Assembly (NCBI GenBank): GCA_020029455.1
Contig: JAIBJH010000084.1
Coordinates: 1 to 9,936, forward strand
Direction: 5' to 3'
DNA from: Hyphomicrobiales bacterium
GTDB taxonomy: Bacteria > Pseudomonadota > Alphaproteobacteria > Rhizobiales > Aestuariivirgaceae
DNA length: 9,936 nucleotides
Part shown: positions 1 to 6,403 of the stretch, in pieces
How positions within the stretch are numbered: the stretch's first letter is position 1
Layout: the number at the start of each line of letters is the position of its first letter
Notes under the pieces: generated by a model
What the model was told of the DNA's origin: nothing
The model's database searches: none
The model's input: the letters and a program-made list of their open reading frames with translations, nothing else
Position numbers and translations under genes: made by a program

Positions 1-157
1 CGAAAGCATTGGCATCATCGACCTTACGGCTTTTGAGCACCGCAACAAGTGCCAGAAACCCTGCGACAATGCCGAATGTCGTAAAGGCGTGGACGGACCA
101 AGCGATGCCCTTCTTGATGTCCTTGTCGAGTTCCGGGTTGATGTGCAGTTTCGCCAT
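1..157 (-). CDS. pcs: Phosphatidylcholine synthase, N-terminal 52 codons (partial, cut by window edge)
   Basis: The minus-strand frame opens with ATG at 157-155 and is still open at base 1. The visible peptide begins MAKLHINPELDKDIKKGIAW, followed by a hydrophobic segment (about residues 24-41, rich in F, A, L, V and G) and then the polar SRKVDDANAF. A short basic start, an A-W-x-V-H-x-F-T-x-x-G motif and a first membrane helix match the beginning of phosphatidylcholine synthases. These are CDP-alcohol phosphatidyltransferases that condense choline with CDP-diacylglycerol in the inner membrane. The diagnostic DG-x2-AR-x8-G-x3-D motif lies beyond the edge, so this rests on the N-terminus plus context: the gene directly upstream is a PmtA-type methyltransferase that makes the same lipid by another route. 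Spacing from the pmtA stop is 59 nt, so a shared transcript is plausible. Another CDP-alcohol phosphatidyltransferase is the main alternative. Confidence 0.68.
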   Translation of the reverse strand, partial: MAKLHINPELDKDIKKGIAWSVHAFTTFGIVAGFLALVAVLKSRKVDDANAF

Positions 158-216
158 GGTCACTTCAATTCAACGGAAGGCGACTATAGCAAGCCCGGTC
201 TTTCCCGCAACGACCA

Positions 217-858
217 TCACGGCTGACGCTTGAACTCTAATAATGTGAAATAGCCGAAGGGCTTGATCGGCTTCAAACTGACAAGCCGCAGCTTCTCACT
301 GACGAGCACATTGTCGATGGGGAAGTCCGGCCGCCAGCCCAGCTTCGGCGCTTGCTTGGCGAGGCTCTTTTCGATGACGCCGGTAAAGCCTTGCGTGGAA
401 AAATGCCCGGCGACCAGCACCGTGCCGCCCGCTTTCACCACCCGCGCCATCTCATGCATCACCGCCGCAGGATCCGGAACAACCGTCAGCACATACATGG
501 CAACCGCAATATCAAAGCTCTCGTCAGCAAAGCCGGTGGCGGTTGCGTCCATCACCTGCAGCGCTTCTATGTTCTTGATGGCGTGCTTTTCGACGCGCTC
601 CTGTGCGCGCACCAGCATCTCAGCGGAAAGATCAATGCCGGTAACACTCAAATGCTTGCCATAGAATGGCAGCGCGAGGCCTGTGCCGACGCCAACCTCC
701 AAAAGCCGCCCCGGGAGCTGATTGGCGCGCGCCACGGTTTGCTGCACGCCAGCTTCAACAATCTTGCCAAAGGTCTGGTCATAGATCGGCGCCCAGCGCT
801 TATAGGCGCGCCGCACATCCGTGTCGCTCATCGACACAACTTTTCGCGTTGCAGTCAT
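217..858 (-). CDS. pmtA: SAM-dependent phosphatidylethanolamine N-methyltransferase (PmtA type)
   Basis: 213 aa class I methyltransferase. It opens with RRAYKRWAPIYDQTFGKIVE (residues 16-35), the Y-x-R-W-A-P-x-Y-D-x-x-F signature of Rhodobacter-type PmtA and UbiE-like enzymes. The SAM-binding glycine loop LEVGVGTG is at 53-60, the acidic post-I motif GIDLS at 74-78, and motif II near VMDATATGFADESFD (102-116). The likely role is stepwise methylation of phosphatidylethanolamine to phosphatidylcholine at the membrane surface. Length agrees with the small (about 200 aa) soluble PmtA class. GAGGGG lies just upstream of the chosen ATG but very close to it; an internal ATG at residue 10 (MSDTDVRR) is a possible alternative start. 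The gene follows mnmA by 52 nt and precedes the putative pcs by 59 nt on the same strand. A GATTC (CcrM site) lies at 868-872 in the gap. An unrelated small-molecule methyltransferase is possible, but the pcs-like neighbour favours lipid methylation. Confidence 0.78.
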   Translation of the reverse strand: MTATRKVVSMSDTDVRRAYKRWAPIYDQTFGKIVEAGVQQTVARANQLPGRLLEVGVGTGLALPFYGKHLSVTGIDLSAEMLVRAQERVEKHAIKNIEALQVMDATATGFADESFDIAVAMYVLTVVPDPAAVMHEMARVVKAGGTVLVAGHFSTQGFTGVIEKSLAKQAPKLGWRPDFPIDNVLVSEKLRLVSLKPIKPFGYFTLLEFKRQP

Positions 859-910
859 TTCCCCTCACGATTCCTTTTTTATTTTCTCTTCAGCAAACGC
901 CGTGACCTTG

Positions 911-2059
911 TCAATTCTGTGTTGCCGCAATGAAGCCGCCGCCCAGAACGCGCTGGCCCGCGCCCTCGCCTTCATAGAGCACGCAGGCCTGCCCTGGCGA
1001 TATACCGAACTCACCATCCGTGATGGTGACGACTGGGCGGTTGCTGCGCAGCGCCAGTGTTGCTGGCGCCGGCGGCCGCGACGAGCGGATGCGCGCATGG
1101 CAGGAGGTGGCCTTGCCGTTGAGCGGGCTTCCGAGCCAGTTCAAATCTTCAAGAACAATCTCATGCTGGCGCAACGCTTCATGCGGGCCGACGATGACAC
1201 GCTTCGCCGCCGCATCAAGCCGCACCACATAAAGCGGCTCGCCGTCGGCAATGCCAAGCCCGCGCCGCTGGCCAACTGTGAAATGAATGATACCGTCATG
1301 CTTGCCGAGCACCCGGCCGTCGAGATGGACAATCTCGCCCGCCTGCCCCGCATCGGGGCGATGACGCAGGATCACATCGGCATAGCGTCCTTCCGGCACA
1401 AAGCAGATGTCCTGGCTGTCCGGCTTCTGCGCCACGGCAAGTCCGAGCGCCGCCGCAACCTCGCGCGTTTCGGCCTTGGTGAGGCGGCCAAGCGGAAAGC
1501 GCAGATAATCGATCTGCTCCTGCGTGGTCGCAAAGAGGAAATAGCTCTGGTCACGCGCCATGTCGGAAGGCGTGCGCAGTTCCCGGCCTGAAGACGTCGC
1601 TACTGAGTCCACGTAATGGCCCGTCACCAGCGCCGATGCGCCAAGTTCCTTTGCCCGCCAGAAAAGGTCGGCGAACTTGACTGTCTGGTTGCAGCGCACA
1701 CAGGGGATCGGGGTTGCGCCAGCCATATAGCTCTCGACGAAATTGTCGATCACCGTTTCCTTGAAACGGGATTCAAAATCGAGAACATAGTGGGGGATGT
1801 CGAGCATGGCGGCGACACGGCGCGCGTCGTGAATGTCCTGGCCGGCGCAGCAGGCCCCCTTCCGGCGGATCGCCTCGCCATGATCGTAAAGCTGCAGCGT
1901 GATCCCCACCACCTCATAGCCCGCCAGCTTGAGGAGCGCGGCGGCCACAGAGGAATCGACCCCGCCCGACATGGCGCACACAACCCGGTGCCCGCCAGGG
2001 TTAGCCGGAAGCCCCATGGCGGCATGGACCATCTCCAATATGCGCTGGTCAATCTTCAT
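911..2059 (-). CDS. mnmA: tRNA-specific 2-thiouridylase MnmA
   Basis: 382 aa. It transfers sulfur to uridine 34 of tRNAs for Lys, Glu and Gln, activating the base with ATP and receiving sulfur from a Cys persulfide relay, in the cytoplasm. Visible landmarks are the PP-loop SGGVDSS at 31-37, GITLQLYDHG (52-61), the GACCAGQD segment (68-75) typical of alphaproteobacterial members, PIPCVRCNQTVKFADL (117-132) containing the catalytic Cys (C123, before N-Q), TGHYV at 146-150, and the second catalytic Cys in DSQDICFVPEG (C219). The C-terminal part includes FTVGQRRGLGI (260-270) and EFGISPGQACVLYEGE (350-365), as expected for the central and beta-barrel domains. Length and domain order are complete. 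The start at 2059 lacks an obvious Shine-Dalgarno sequence, but no better upstream start is visible. It is transcribed away from sciP and may lead an mnmA-pmtA-pcs transcript. Confidence 0.96.
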   Translation of the reverse strand: MKIDQRILEMVHAAMGLPANPGGHRVVCAMSGGVDSSVAAALLKLAGYEVVGITLQLYDHGEAIRRKGACCAGQDIHDARRVAAMLDIPHYVLDFESRFKETVIDNFVESYMAGATPIPCVRCNQTVKFADLFWRAKELGASALVTGHYVDSVATSSGRELRTPSDMARDQSYFLFATTQEQIDYLRFPLGRLTKAETREVAAALGLAVAQKPDSQDICFVPEGRYADVILRHRPDAGQAGEIVHLDGRVLGKHDGIIHFTVGQRRGLGIADGEPLYVVRLDAAAKRVIVGPHEALRQHEIVLEDLNWLGSPLNGKATSCHARIRSSRPPAPATLALRSNRPVVTITDGEFGISPGQACVLYEGEGAGQRVLGGGFIAATQN

Positions 2060-2095
2060 GGGCGTGAAATGGGGGAAAACCCGGGGAAATGCAAT

Positions 2096-2100
2096 GAATC
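2096..2100. promoter_or_regulatory. GANTC (CcrM methylation) site in the mnmA/sciP divergent region
   Basis: GAATC, 37 bp upstream of the mnmA start and about 170 bp upstream of sciP. GANTC is the target of the cell-cycle methyltransferase CcrM in alphaproteobacteria. The methylated site in promoters recruits GcrA-dependent transcription. A single five-base site can occur by chance, so only its position between cell-cycle genes gives it weight. Confidence 0.3.
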
Positions 2101-2174
2101 CCGACGGCTTCTACCAGAGATTGTCCCGCCTTGAAACAAAGCTTTGGGCAAATTTATAGTTTGTTCACCGGGAT

Positions 2175-2189
2175 TTAGCTCAAAATTAA
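2175..2189. promoter_or_regulatory. Predicted CtrA binding site upstream of sciP
   Basis: TTAG (2175-2178), seven bases, then TTAA (2186-2189). This matches the CtrA consensus TTAA-N7-TTAA with one mismatch. It lies 83 bp upstream of the sciP ATG. In Caulobacter, sciP is a CtrA-activated gene whose product then represses CtrA-dependent promoters, so a CtrA box here is what the known circuit predicts. ctrA itself is about 6 kb away in this window. Confidence 0.6.
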
Positions 2190-2271
2190 GCCGGAAGGCC
2201 TAGTCTCACTGGCAGCAGGGCGATTGTACCCGTGAGTTCCGGGGCCCGACAGTGTGTGAGTGAGTTTGCGT

Positions 2272-2547
2272 ATGAACGGTCAACTGCGTCCCCGCGTCAA
2301 CTATGTCATCGGTCCCGATGGCAGTCCGCTCACTATTGCGGACCTGCCCCCTCCTGGCAATCACCGCTGGGTTATCCGCCGCAAGGCGGAAGTGGTGGCG
2401 GCCGTGCGCGGGGGCCTCTTGAGCCTCGAGGAAGCCTGCGAGCGCTATACCCTCACCACCGAGGAATATCTGAGTTGGCAGAGGGCGCTCGACAAGAACG
2501 GCCTTGCCGGCCTTCGCACCACGCGCATCCAACAGTATCGCTCCTAA
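2272..2547 (+). CDS. sciP: SciP, DUF1153 inhibitor of CtrA-dependent transcription
   Basis: 91 aa. The segment GPDGSPLTIADLPPP (14-28), then HRWVIRRKAEVVAAVRGGLL (31-50), SLEEACERYTLTTEEYLSWQ (51-70) and GLAGLRTTRIQQYR (77-90) closely match Caulobacter SciP (about 93 aa) as I recall it. Residues 37-70 form the helix-turn-helix. SciP binds CtrA in swarmer/G1 cells and blocks recruitment of RNA polymerase at CtrA-activated promoters, and it may also bind DNA directly. ATG at 2272 was chosen because the SciP-like sequence begins a few residues later and GAGTGAG lies about 7 nt upstream. An in-frame GTG at 2260 would add four residues (VSLR) with no support. The CtrA box at 2175-2189 suggests feedback regulation. 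It is divergent from mnmA and followed by a strong palindrome at 2583-2622. Confidence 0.95.
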   Translation: MNGQLRPRVNYVIGPDGSPLTIADLPPPGNHRWVIRRKAEVVAAVRGGLLSLEEACERYTLTTEEYLSWQRALDKNGLAGLRTTRIQQYRS

Positions 2548-2582
2548 GCGGTTTTCCAGTACGGATTTCGCGAACCGGGCCC

Positions 2583-2622
2583 AGAGCAGCCGACGGTCAA
2601 TTGACCGTCGACAAGCTGCTCT
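2583..2622. repeat. Nested palindrome 35 bp after sciP (possible terminator or intergenic repeat)
   Basis: The outer arms AGAGCAGC (2583-2590) and GCTGCTCT (2615-2622) are perfect reverse complements. Inside them is a perfect 20-bp palindrome at 2591-2610, with half-site CGACGGTCAA and no loop. Four unpaired bases (ACAA, 2611-2614) sit on the right side only. The full structure is a 36-base-paired arm set with one bulge. There is no T-run directly after it (CTAGCACTTT), so it is not a standard intrinsic terminator. It could end sciP transcription, block exonucleases, or be one copy of a dispersed repeat. Confidence 0.6.
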
Positions 2623-2637
2623 AGCACTTTGAATCTG

Positions 2638-2698
2638 GCGCATCTTTCCTCTCGCAAGTCTTTCAACTTACTCCCCCGATGCGCTTGCCCGGTTTTTT
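2638..2698 (+). terminator. Weak candidate terminator after sciP
   Basis: GCGCATC (2638-2644) pairs with GATGCGC (2678-2684) across a 33-nt loop. A run of six T (2693-2698) follows eight bases after the right arm. The long loop and the gap before the T-run make this poor for an intrinsic terminator. It is recorded because it is the only T-run downstream of sciP. Confidence 0.25.
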
Positions 2699-2724
2699 GT
2701 TTCGGATGCGTTAGGAAAAGATAC

Positions 2725-2755
2725 TTGACACCGCGCGGTGGAAATGCCATATCTC
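2725..2755 (+). promoter_or_regulatory. Candidate promoter with palindromic operator, upstream of kef
   Basis: A perfect -35 hexamer TTGACA (2725-2730) is followed 19 bp later by TATCTC (2750-2755); shorter spacings give poorer -10 matches. The spacer contains CACCGCGCGGTG (2729-2740), a perfect 12-bp palindrome overlapping the end of the -35 box. That is a position where a bound repressor would exclude RNA polymerase. The next gene is kef (start 2947), leaving a leader of about 180 nt that contains the REP-like hairpins. The long spacer keeps confidence moderate. Confidence 0.4.
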
Positions 2756-2782
2756 GCTACATTCCACAAAACCGCCCACATA

Positions 2783-2853
2783 GGTCATTCCCGCGAAAGC
2801 GGGAACCCAGCTTCCTTTTGAGAAGCTGGATGCCTGCCTTCGCAGGCATGACG
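2783..2853. repeat. REP-like intergenic element with three hairpins
   Basis: Three successive perfect hairpins. TTCCCGC/GCGGGAA (2788-2794 with 2799-2805) has a GAAA loop. CCAGCTTC/GAAGCTGG is at 2807-2814 with 2822-2829. ATGCCTGC/GCAGGCAT (2830-2837 with 2842-2849) has a CTTC loop. The ends GTCAT (2784-2788) and ATGAC (2848-2852) are also complementary, so the whole unit can fold into a cruciform with three arms. This GTCATTCCCGCG...GGCATGACG form is a common dispersed repeat in proteobacteria. Related but different copies are at 4782-4806 and 7152-7220. Confidence 0.75.
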
Positions 2854-2946
2854 AAATATGGTTCGGTCTACGTCATCAGATAGTTCATCCGTGCATCCAA
2901 GCTCTCCGGCTTGCGAATGCCATTTGCCAAAGCCATAGTCCACACC

Positions 2947-4770
2947 ATGTCATTCAATGAATTCCTCCTCGGGGCGCTTGTCTATCTTGCCGCCGCCGTC
3001 ATCTCCGCGCCACTGGCCAAGAAACTTGGCATGGGCTCCGTGCTCGGCTTCCTCGCAGCGGGAGCGTTGATCGGACCCAACATGCTGGGTGTCATCGGCA
3101 GCGAAGGCGAAGCCGTAAAACACTTTGCCGAATTCGGCGTCATCGTCATGCTGTTCATCATCGGCCTTGAGCTGGAGCCGGAGAAACTCTGGCAATTGCG
3201 CCATAAGATCTTCGGCCTCGGCGCCGCACAGGTGGCGGGACTTGCGGTGCTGCTTGGCGTGGCAAGTCTTACGATTTCGACAGGTTGGCGCGAAAGTCTT
3301 GCCCTCGGATTGATCCTGGCGCTCTCTTCAACGGCCATCGTGCTGCAGACGCTGCAGGAGAAAGGCCAGCTCAAATCTCCCGTCGGCCAGTCGATCTTTT
3401 CGGTGCTGCTGTTCCAGGATATTTCTGTCATCCCGATTTTGGCCTTGCTGCCGCTTCTCGCTGTAAGTGCGGCCCATGGTGACGGCGGCCATGGTGCGTC
3501 TCTGATTGCGGACTATCCTGTCTGGGCCCAGGCTTTCTTCACCATCGCCGCTGTGGCTCTGGTTCTCGCGGCGGGCCGCTATGTCATGCGCCCCCTCTTC
3601 CGCATCGTCGCCGACACGGGCGCGCGCGAAATCTTCGTGGCCTTTGCCCTGCTCATCGTGGTGGCGATCACGCTTCTCATGGGATTGGTCGGCCTGTCAG
3701 CGGCACTTGGCACATTCCTCGCGGGTGTGGTGCTGGCCGACAGCGAATACCGCCATGAACTTGAAATGGACCTGCAGCCCTTCAAGGGACTGCTTCTCGC
3801 CATCTTCTTCATTGCGGTGGGTGCAGGGATAGATTTCTCGCTCTTTCGAACAATGCCTGGCACCATTGTCCTCGCACTCATCGCCTTCATGGCCTTGAAG
3901 ATTGCGGGACAATATGTGGTCGCGAGATCATTTCACTTGGCCGAGCCTGACCAGTCTCGCTTTGCCTTCTCGCTGGCGCAGGGCAGCGAATTCGGCTTCG
4001 TGCTGATTACCTTCTGTGCTGGGTTGGGCTTGCTCACCGGAACCATGCCTGCGCTCCTTACGGCAATCGTCGCATTATCGATGGCAGCATCGCCCCTGCT
4101 GATGATGCTCGATGAAAAAATGGTGCAGCCGCGCTTTGCATTGGGCGACGAAGTGCGGCCCCATGACGAGGTGAGCCATGAGGGCGTCGACGCCATCATT
4201 GCTGGCCACGGCCGCTTCGGCATGACCATAGGTCGCGTACTCAATGCCCGGGGTTTCCGCACGGTGGTTCTCGACCTCGACTCGTCGCAAGTCGATACCT
4301 TACGCAATTTCGGCTTCAAGGTGTTCTACGGCGATGCTCTGCGGCTTGATCTTCTGGAAGCAGCGGGCGCCAGGGAAGCCAAGGTGCTGGTCATTGCCAT
4401 CGATGACGCCGAGAAAATTACCGAACTGGTCCGTATCGCCCGCAGCAACTTTCCGCAGCTCAAGCTCCTGGTTCGCGTCTTCGACCGCGCCCATGCTTTC
4501 GAAGTGCTGAAGGAAGGCGCCAATGACATTTACCGCGAAGTCTTTGGCTCTTCCATGGACCTGGCAGAAGATGCGCTTGTCGCATTGGGCCGTCCGAAGA
4601 AAGAAGCTGAACGCGTCATCAAGACTTTCCGCGATCACGACGAGAAATTCCTGCGCAAGCAGGCCGCTGTGGCAGGCGACCAGAAGCAGCTCATGGACCT
4701 TGTCCGCCAATCCCGCGCCGAAATCGCCCGCGTTTTTGCAGCAGACCGGGGAGAGGAAACTCCGCCATAA
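2947..4770 (+). CDS. KefB/KefC-type K+/H+ antiporter (CPA2 family) with TrkA-N domain
   Basis: 607 aa inner-membrane transporter closely resembling E. coli KefC/KefB (about 600-620 aa). The N-terminal half holds the membrane helices. Family landmarks are GSVLGFLAAGALIGP (30-44), HFAEFGVIVMLFIIGLELEP (59-78), LALSSTAIVLQTLQEKG (124-140), SVLLFQDISVIP (152-163, with the ion-pathway QD at 157-158), EYRHELEMDLQPFKGLLL (267-284), and LAQGSEFGFV (343-352). The cytosolic C-terminus has a Rossmann/RCK (TrkA-N) domain starting IIAGHGRFG (417-425) with GxGxxG, then FYGDALRLDLLEAAGA (460-475). In this family K+ efflux coupled to proton entry is gated by glutathione, its adducts and NAD(H), protecting against electrophiles. 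ATG at 2947 was chosen because the family starts about there; in-frame TTG 2911 and ATG 2917 would add 12 or 10 unsupported residues. No clear ribosome binding site is visible. No KefF/KefG ancillary quinone reductase gene is adjacent. The choice between KefB and KefC cannot be made here. Confidence 0.93.
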   Translation: MSFNEFLLGALVYLAAAVISAPLAKKLGMGSVLGFLAAGALIGPNMLGVIGSEGEAVKHFAEFGVIVMLFIIGLELEPEKLWQLRHKIFGLGAAQVAGLAVLLGVASLTISTGWRESLALGLILALSSTAIVLQTLQEKGQLKSPVGQSIFSVLLFQDISVIPILALLPLLAVSAAHGDGGHGASLIADYPVWAQAFFTIAAVALVLAAGRYVMRPLFRIVADTGAREIFVAFALLIVVAITLLMGLVGLSAALGTFLAGVVLADSEYRHELEMDLQPFKGLLLAIFFIAVGAGIDFSLFRTMPGTIVLALIAFMALKIAGQYVVARSFHLAEPDQSRFAFSLAQGSEFGFVLITFCAGLGLLTGTMPALLTAIVALSMAASPLLMMLDEKMVQPRFALGDEVRPHDEVSHEGVDAIIAGHGRFGMTIGRVLNARGFRTVVLDLDSSQVDTLRNFGFKVFYGDALRLDLLEAAGAREAKVLVIAIDDAEKITELVRIARSNFPQLKLLVRVFDRAHAFEVLKEGANDIYREVFGSSMDLAEDALVALGRPKKEAERVIKTFRDHDEKFLRKQAAVAGDQKQLMDLVRQSRAEIARVFAADRGEETPP

Positions 4771-4781
4771 ACACATATCAT

Positions 4782-4806
4782 CGTCATCCCGGCTTTCACC
4801 GGGGGG
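4782..4806. repeat. Short REP-like hairpin after kef
   Basis: CGTCATCCCGG at 4782-4792 with a CCCGG/CCGGG hairpin (4788-4792 with 4799-4803) starts 12 nt after the kef stop. It resembles the first arm of the element at 2783-2853, but the rest is missing. There is no T-run, so termination of kef here is uncertain and read-through into the next operon is possible. Confidence 0.45.
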
Positions 4807-4817
4807 CGAAAATTATA

Positions 4818-4822
4818 GAGTC
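4818..4822. promoter_or_regulatory. GANTC site in the 75-bp gap before the aminotransferase gene
   Basis: GAGTC overlaps the end of an A/T-rich TTATAGAG stretch (4813-4820) that could act as a -10 region for the aminotransferase operon. No good -35 is seen. A weak ribosome binding site (AGG at 4837-4839) lies 6 nt before the ATG. The CcrM interpretation is tentative. Confidence 0.25.
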
Positions 4823-4845
4823 GCAAAGATACACATAGGTTCTAC

Positions 4846-5796
4846 ATGAACACCCCACAGACAAATATCCACGACGCCAAGATTGATCCGCGCAACCAGA
4901 ACATCCTGATTTCGGTCAATGGTAAACTTGTGCCCCGCGCCGAGGCCGTGGTGTCGGTCTTTGATTCAGGCTTCATCCTCGGCGACGGTGTGTGGGAGGG
5001 CCTGCGGCTTGTGAATGGTGGCGTGCCGTTTCTCCTCGCCCATATTGAGCGGCTCTATGAAGGAGCCAAGGCCATTTTCATGGACGTGGGGTTGAAGCCG
5101 CTGGAGATTGTGGATCGCCTCTTTGCCTGCATCGATGCCAACAAGATGACCGACGGCGTCCACATCCGCCTCATGGTTACGCGCGGTGTGAAAGCAACGC
5201 CCTATCAGGATCCGCGCGTTACCATCTCGCCCGCCACTATCGTCATCATTCCCGAATACAAGGAACCCAATCCGGCGAAGATGACGGAAGGCATCATACT
5301 GCACACCGTCAATGTGCGGCGTGGCGCCCCCGATGTGCAGGACCAGAAACTCAACTCCCATTCCAAGCTCAACTGCATCACGGCCTGCGTGCAGGCCGCC
5401 AATGCCGGAGCGGATGAAGCCCTGATGCTTGATCCTCTTGGCTTTGTCGCCACCTGCAACTCTACCCACTTCTTCATTGTGAGGCGCGGCGAGTTGTGGA
5501 CCTCGACCGGGCAATACTGCATTCCCGGCATCACGCGCGCCAACATGCTGCGCGTGGCGAAGTCGCTTGGCATTCCCGCCTTCGAGAAGCAGTTCTCGCT
5601 CTATGATGTCTATGGCGCCGATGAAGCCTTCGTCACCGGAACCTTTGCCGGTCTTGTGCCTGTGCGCATGATCGATGGCCGCCCCGTGCGGCACCCTATG
5701 TCTGATGCGGAATGGAGCGGCGCAGGCCCTGTCTCGCGCAAGCTGTCCGATGGCTACAAGGCCCTGTGCAAGGCCGAGAGCACGCGCAGCCTCTGA
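4846..5796 (+). CDS. Class IV PLP-dependent aminotransferase (branched-chain/D-amino-acid aminotransferase-like)
   Basis: 316 aa, fold type IV. Landmarks are ISVNGKLVPRAEAVVSVFDS (22-41), GFILGDGVWEGLRLVNG (42-58, the G-D-G-V-W-E-G-L-R motif near the substrate pocket), HIERLYEGAKAI (66-77), HIRLMVTRG (106-114), ADEALMLDPLGFV (189-201), IPGITRANML (226-235, phosphate-binding G-I-T-R), and DEAFVTGTFAGLVPV (259-273). It should move an amino group between an amino acid and a keto acid in the cytosol; the substrate is not readable from sequence. It departs from the canonical family at the residue before C204: the usual Glu that contacts the PLP ring nitrogen (T-E-G) aligns with T203. The catalytic Lys is ambiguous between K168 and K174. 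Its stop codon overlaps the start of the exporter gene (TGATG), showing translational coupling. With the third gene it mirrors a two-domain plant protein. An aminodeoxychorismate-lyase-like role is a less likely alternative. Confidence 0.9.
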   Translation: MNTPQTNIHDAKIDPRNQNILISVNGKLVPRAEAVVSVFDSGFILGDGVWEGLRLVNGGVPFLLAHIERLYEGAKAIFMDVGLKPLEIVDRLFACIDANKMTDGVHIRLMVTRGVKATPYQDPRVTISPATIVIIPEYKEPNPAKMTEGIILHTVNVRRGAPDVQDQKLNSHSKLNCITACVQAANAGADEALMLDPLGFVATCNSTHFFIVRRGELWTSTGQYCIPGITRANMLRVAKSLGIPAFEKQFSLYDVYGADEAFVTGTFAGLVPVRMIDGRPVRHPMSDAEWSGAGPVSRKLSDGYKALCKAESTRSL

Positions 5797-6401
5797 TGCT
5801 CTGGTCTTTTGTTTTGGCTTCCATTTTGATTGAGCTGACGCCCGGCCCCAACATGACCTGGCTTGCCGTGCTGGGTGCGGCGCGCGGGCGGGCGACGGCA
5901 CTTTCCGCAGTTGCCGGCGTTGCCTTGGGCCTTGCCATCGCCGCCGTTGTCGCGGGACTTGGCCTAACTGCACTGCTGCTGGAATTTCCCGTGCTGTTTG
6001 AAGCGCTGCGTTGGGCAGGAACGTTCTACCTCTTCTATCTCGCTTGGGATGCCTGGCGGGATTCATCCGCGGAGATCGACAATACCCAGGCCACCATGAG
6101 CGTGGCTTTCAGGCAGGGTCTCATCAGCAATGTGCTTAACGCGAAAGCATATCTCTTCTACGCAGCGATGCTGCCGCAGTTCATATCGGGTGAAGCAAGC
6201 CTTGTGACTGAGATCGTCCTGCTCTCAGCCGTCTATGTCGCGGTGGCGACAGTAATTCACAGCGGCATTGCCATCCTCTCCGGTTCCATGGCAACTTTTC
6301 TCCAAACCTCGCCCCATGCAGTCACCATTCGCAAGGGCCTCGCGATCCTCATCGCGCTCGCAGCCTGCTGGTTCTTCTACGCAACGAAACTCTCAAGGTA
6401 A
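5796..6401 (+). CDS. LysE/RhtB-family amino-acid (or related metabolite) exporter
   Basis: 201 aa inner-membrane protein. The family hallmark is at the end of the first helix: ELTPGPNMTWLAVLGAARGR (13-32, with TPGPNM). It is followed by alternating hydrophobic helices (about 35-62, 66-86, 137-165 and 180-196) and the second signature QGLISNVLNAKAYLFYAAML (107-126) followed by PQF, the usual N-x-K-x-x-L-F-x-x-x-L-P-Q-F motif. RhtB proteins export amino acids such as lysine, threonine, homoserine or leucine by proton exchange. The ATG at 5796 was chosen because it overlaps the aminotransferase TGA by one base and places TPGPN at the normal distance from the N-terminus; an in-frame upstream start at 5712 would add 28 charged residues inside the preceding gene. 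Coupling to an aminotransferase suggests it exports the substrate or product of that enzyme. Confidence 0.92.
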   Translation: MLWSFVLASILIELTPGPNMTWLAVLGAARGRATALSAVAGVALGLAIAAVVAGLGLTALLLEFPVLFEALRWAGTFYLFYLAWDAWRDSSAEIDNTQATMSVAFRQGLISNVLNAKAYLFYAAMLPQFISGEASLVTEIVLLSAVYVAVATVIHSGIAILSGSMATFLQTSPHAVTIRKGLAILIALAACWFFYATKLSR

Positions 6402-6403
6402 TC

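Larger units (their letters stand above)
2548..2946. other. Non-coding stretch between sciP and kef
   Basis: 399 bp with no convincing gene. It holds, in order, a nested palindrome (2583-2622), a long-armed inverted repeat followed by a T-run (2638-2698), a TTGACA promoter-like sequence with a 12-bp palindrome in its spacer (2725-2755), and a REP-like triple hairpin (2783-2853). The remaining 93 bp up to the kef start show no clear ribosome binding site or further structure. The 84-codon open frame at 2629-2883 runs through the hairpins, has no recognisable family and is not annotated. Confidence 0.7.

Noticed and set aside
821..1591. 256-codon plus-strand open frame opposite mnmA
   Set aside because: It lies antisense to a clear MnmA, has no recognisable motif and an unnatural composition rich in R, A and H; it is a shadow of GC-rich coding sequence.
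2206..2643. 145-codon minus-strand open frame over sciP
   Set aside because: It is antisense to SciP, whose sequence is strongly conserved, and its translation shows no recognisable protein.
2783..2853. Possible tRNA, riboswitch or CRISPR repeat in the triple-hairpin region
   Set aside because: There is no tRNA cloverleaf or CCA end, no aptamer consensus and no regularly spaced identical repeats; the arms fit a dispersed REP-type element.
2629..2883. 84-codon plus-strand open frame between sciP and kef
   Set aside because: Its 3' half translates the REP-like hairpins (FPRKREP, WMPAFAGMT), a well-known false peptide from such repeats.
2911..2946. Upstream starts for kef (TTG 2911, ATG 2917)
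   Set aside because: KefB/KefC proteins begin where the ATG at 2947 does, and the extra 10-12 residues have no support or ribosome binding site.
5712..5795. Upstream start for the LysE exporter
   Set aside because: It would place 28 charged residues before the first membrane helix and lie deep in the aminotransferase gene; the TGATG overlap start is typical.
4966..6066. 366-codon minus-strand open frame opposite the aminotransferase and exporter
   Set aside because: It spans two genes supported by strong family motifs on the plus strand, and its own translation is low-complexity basic sequence with no domain.
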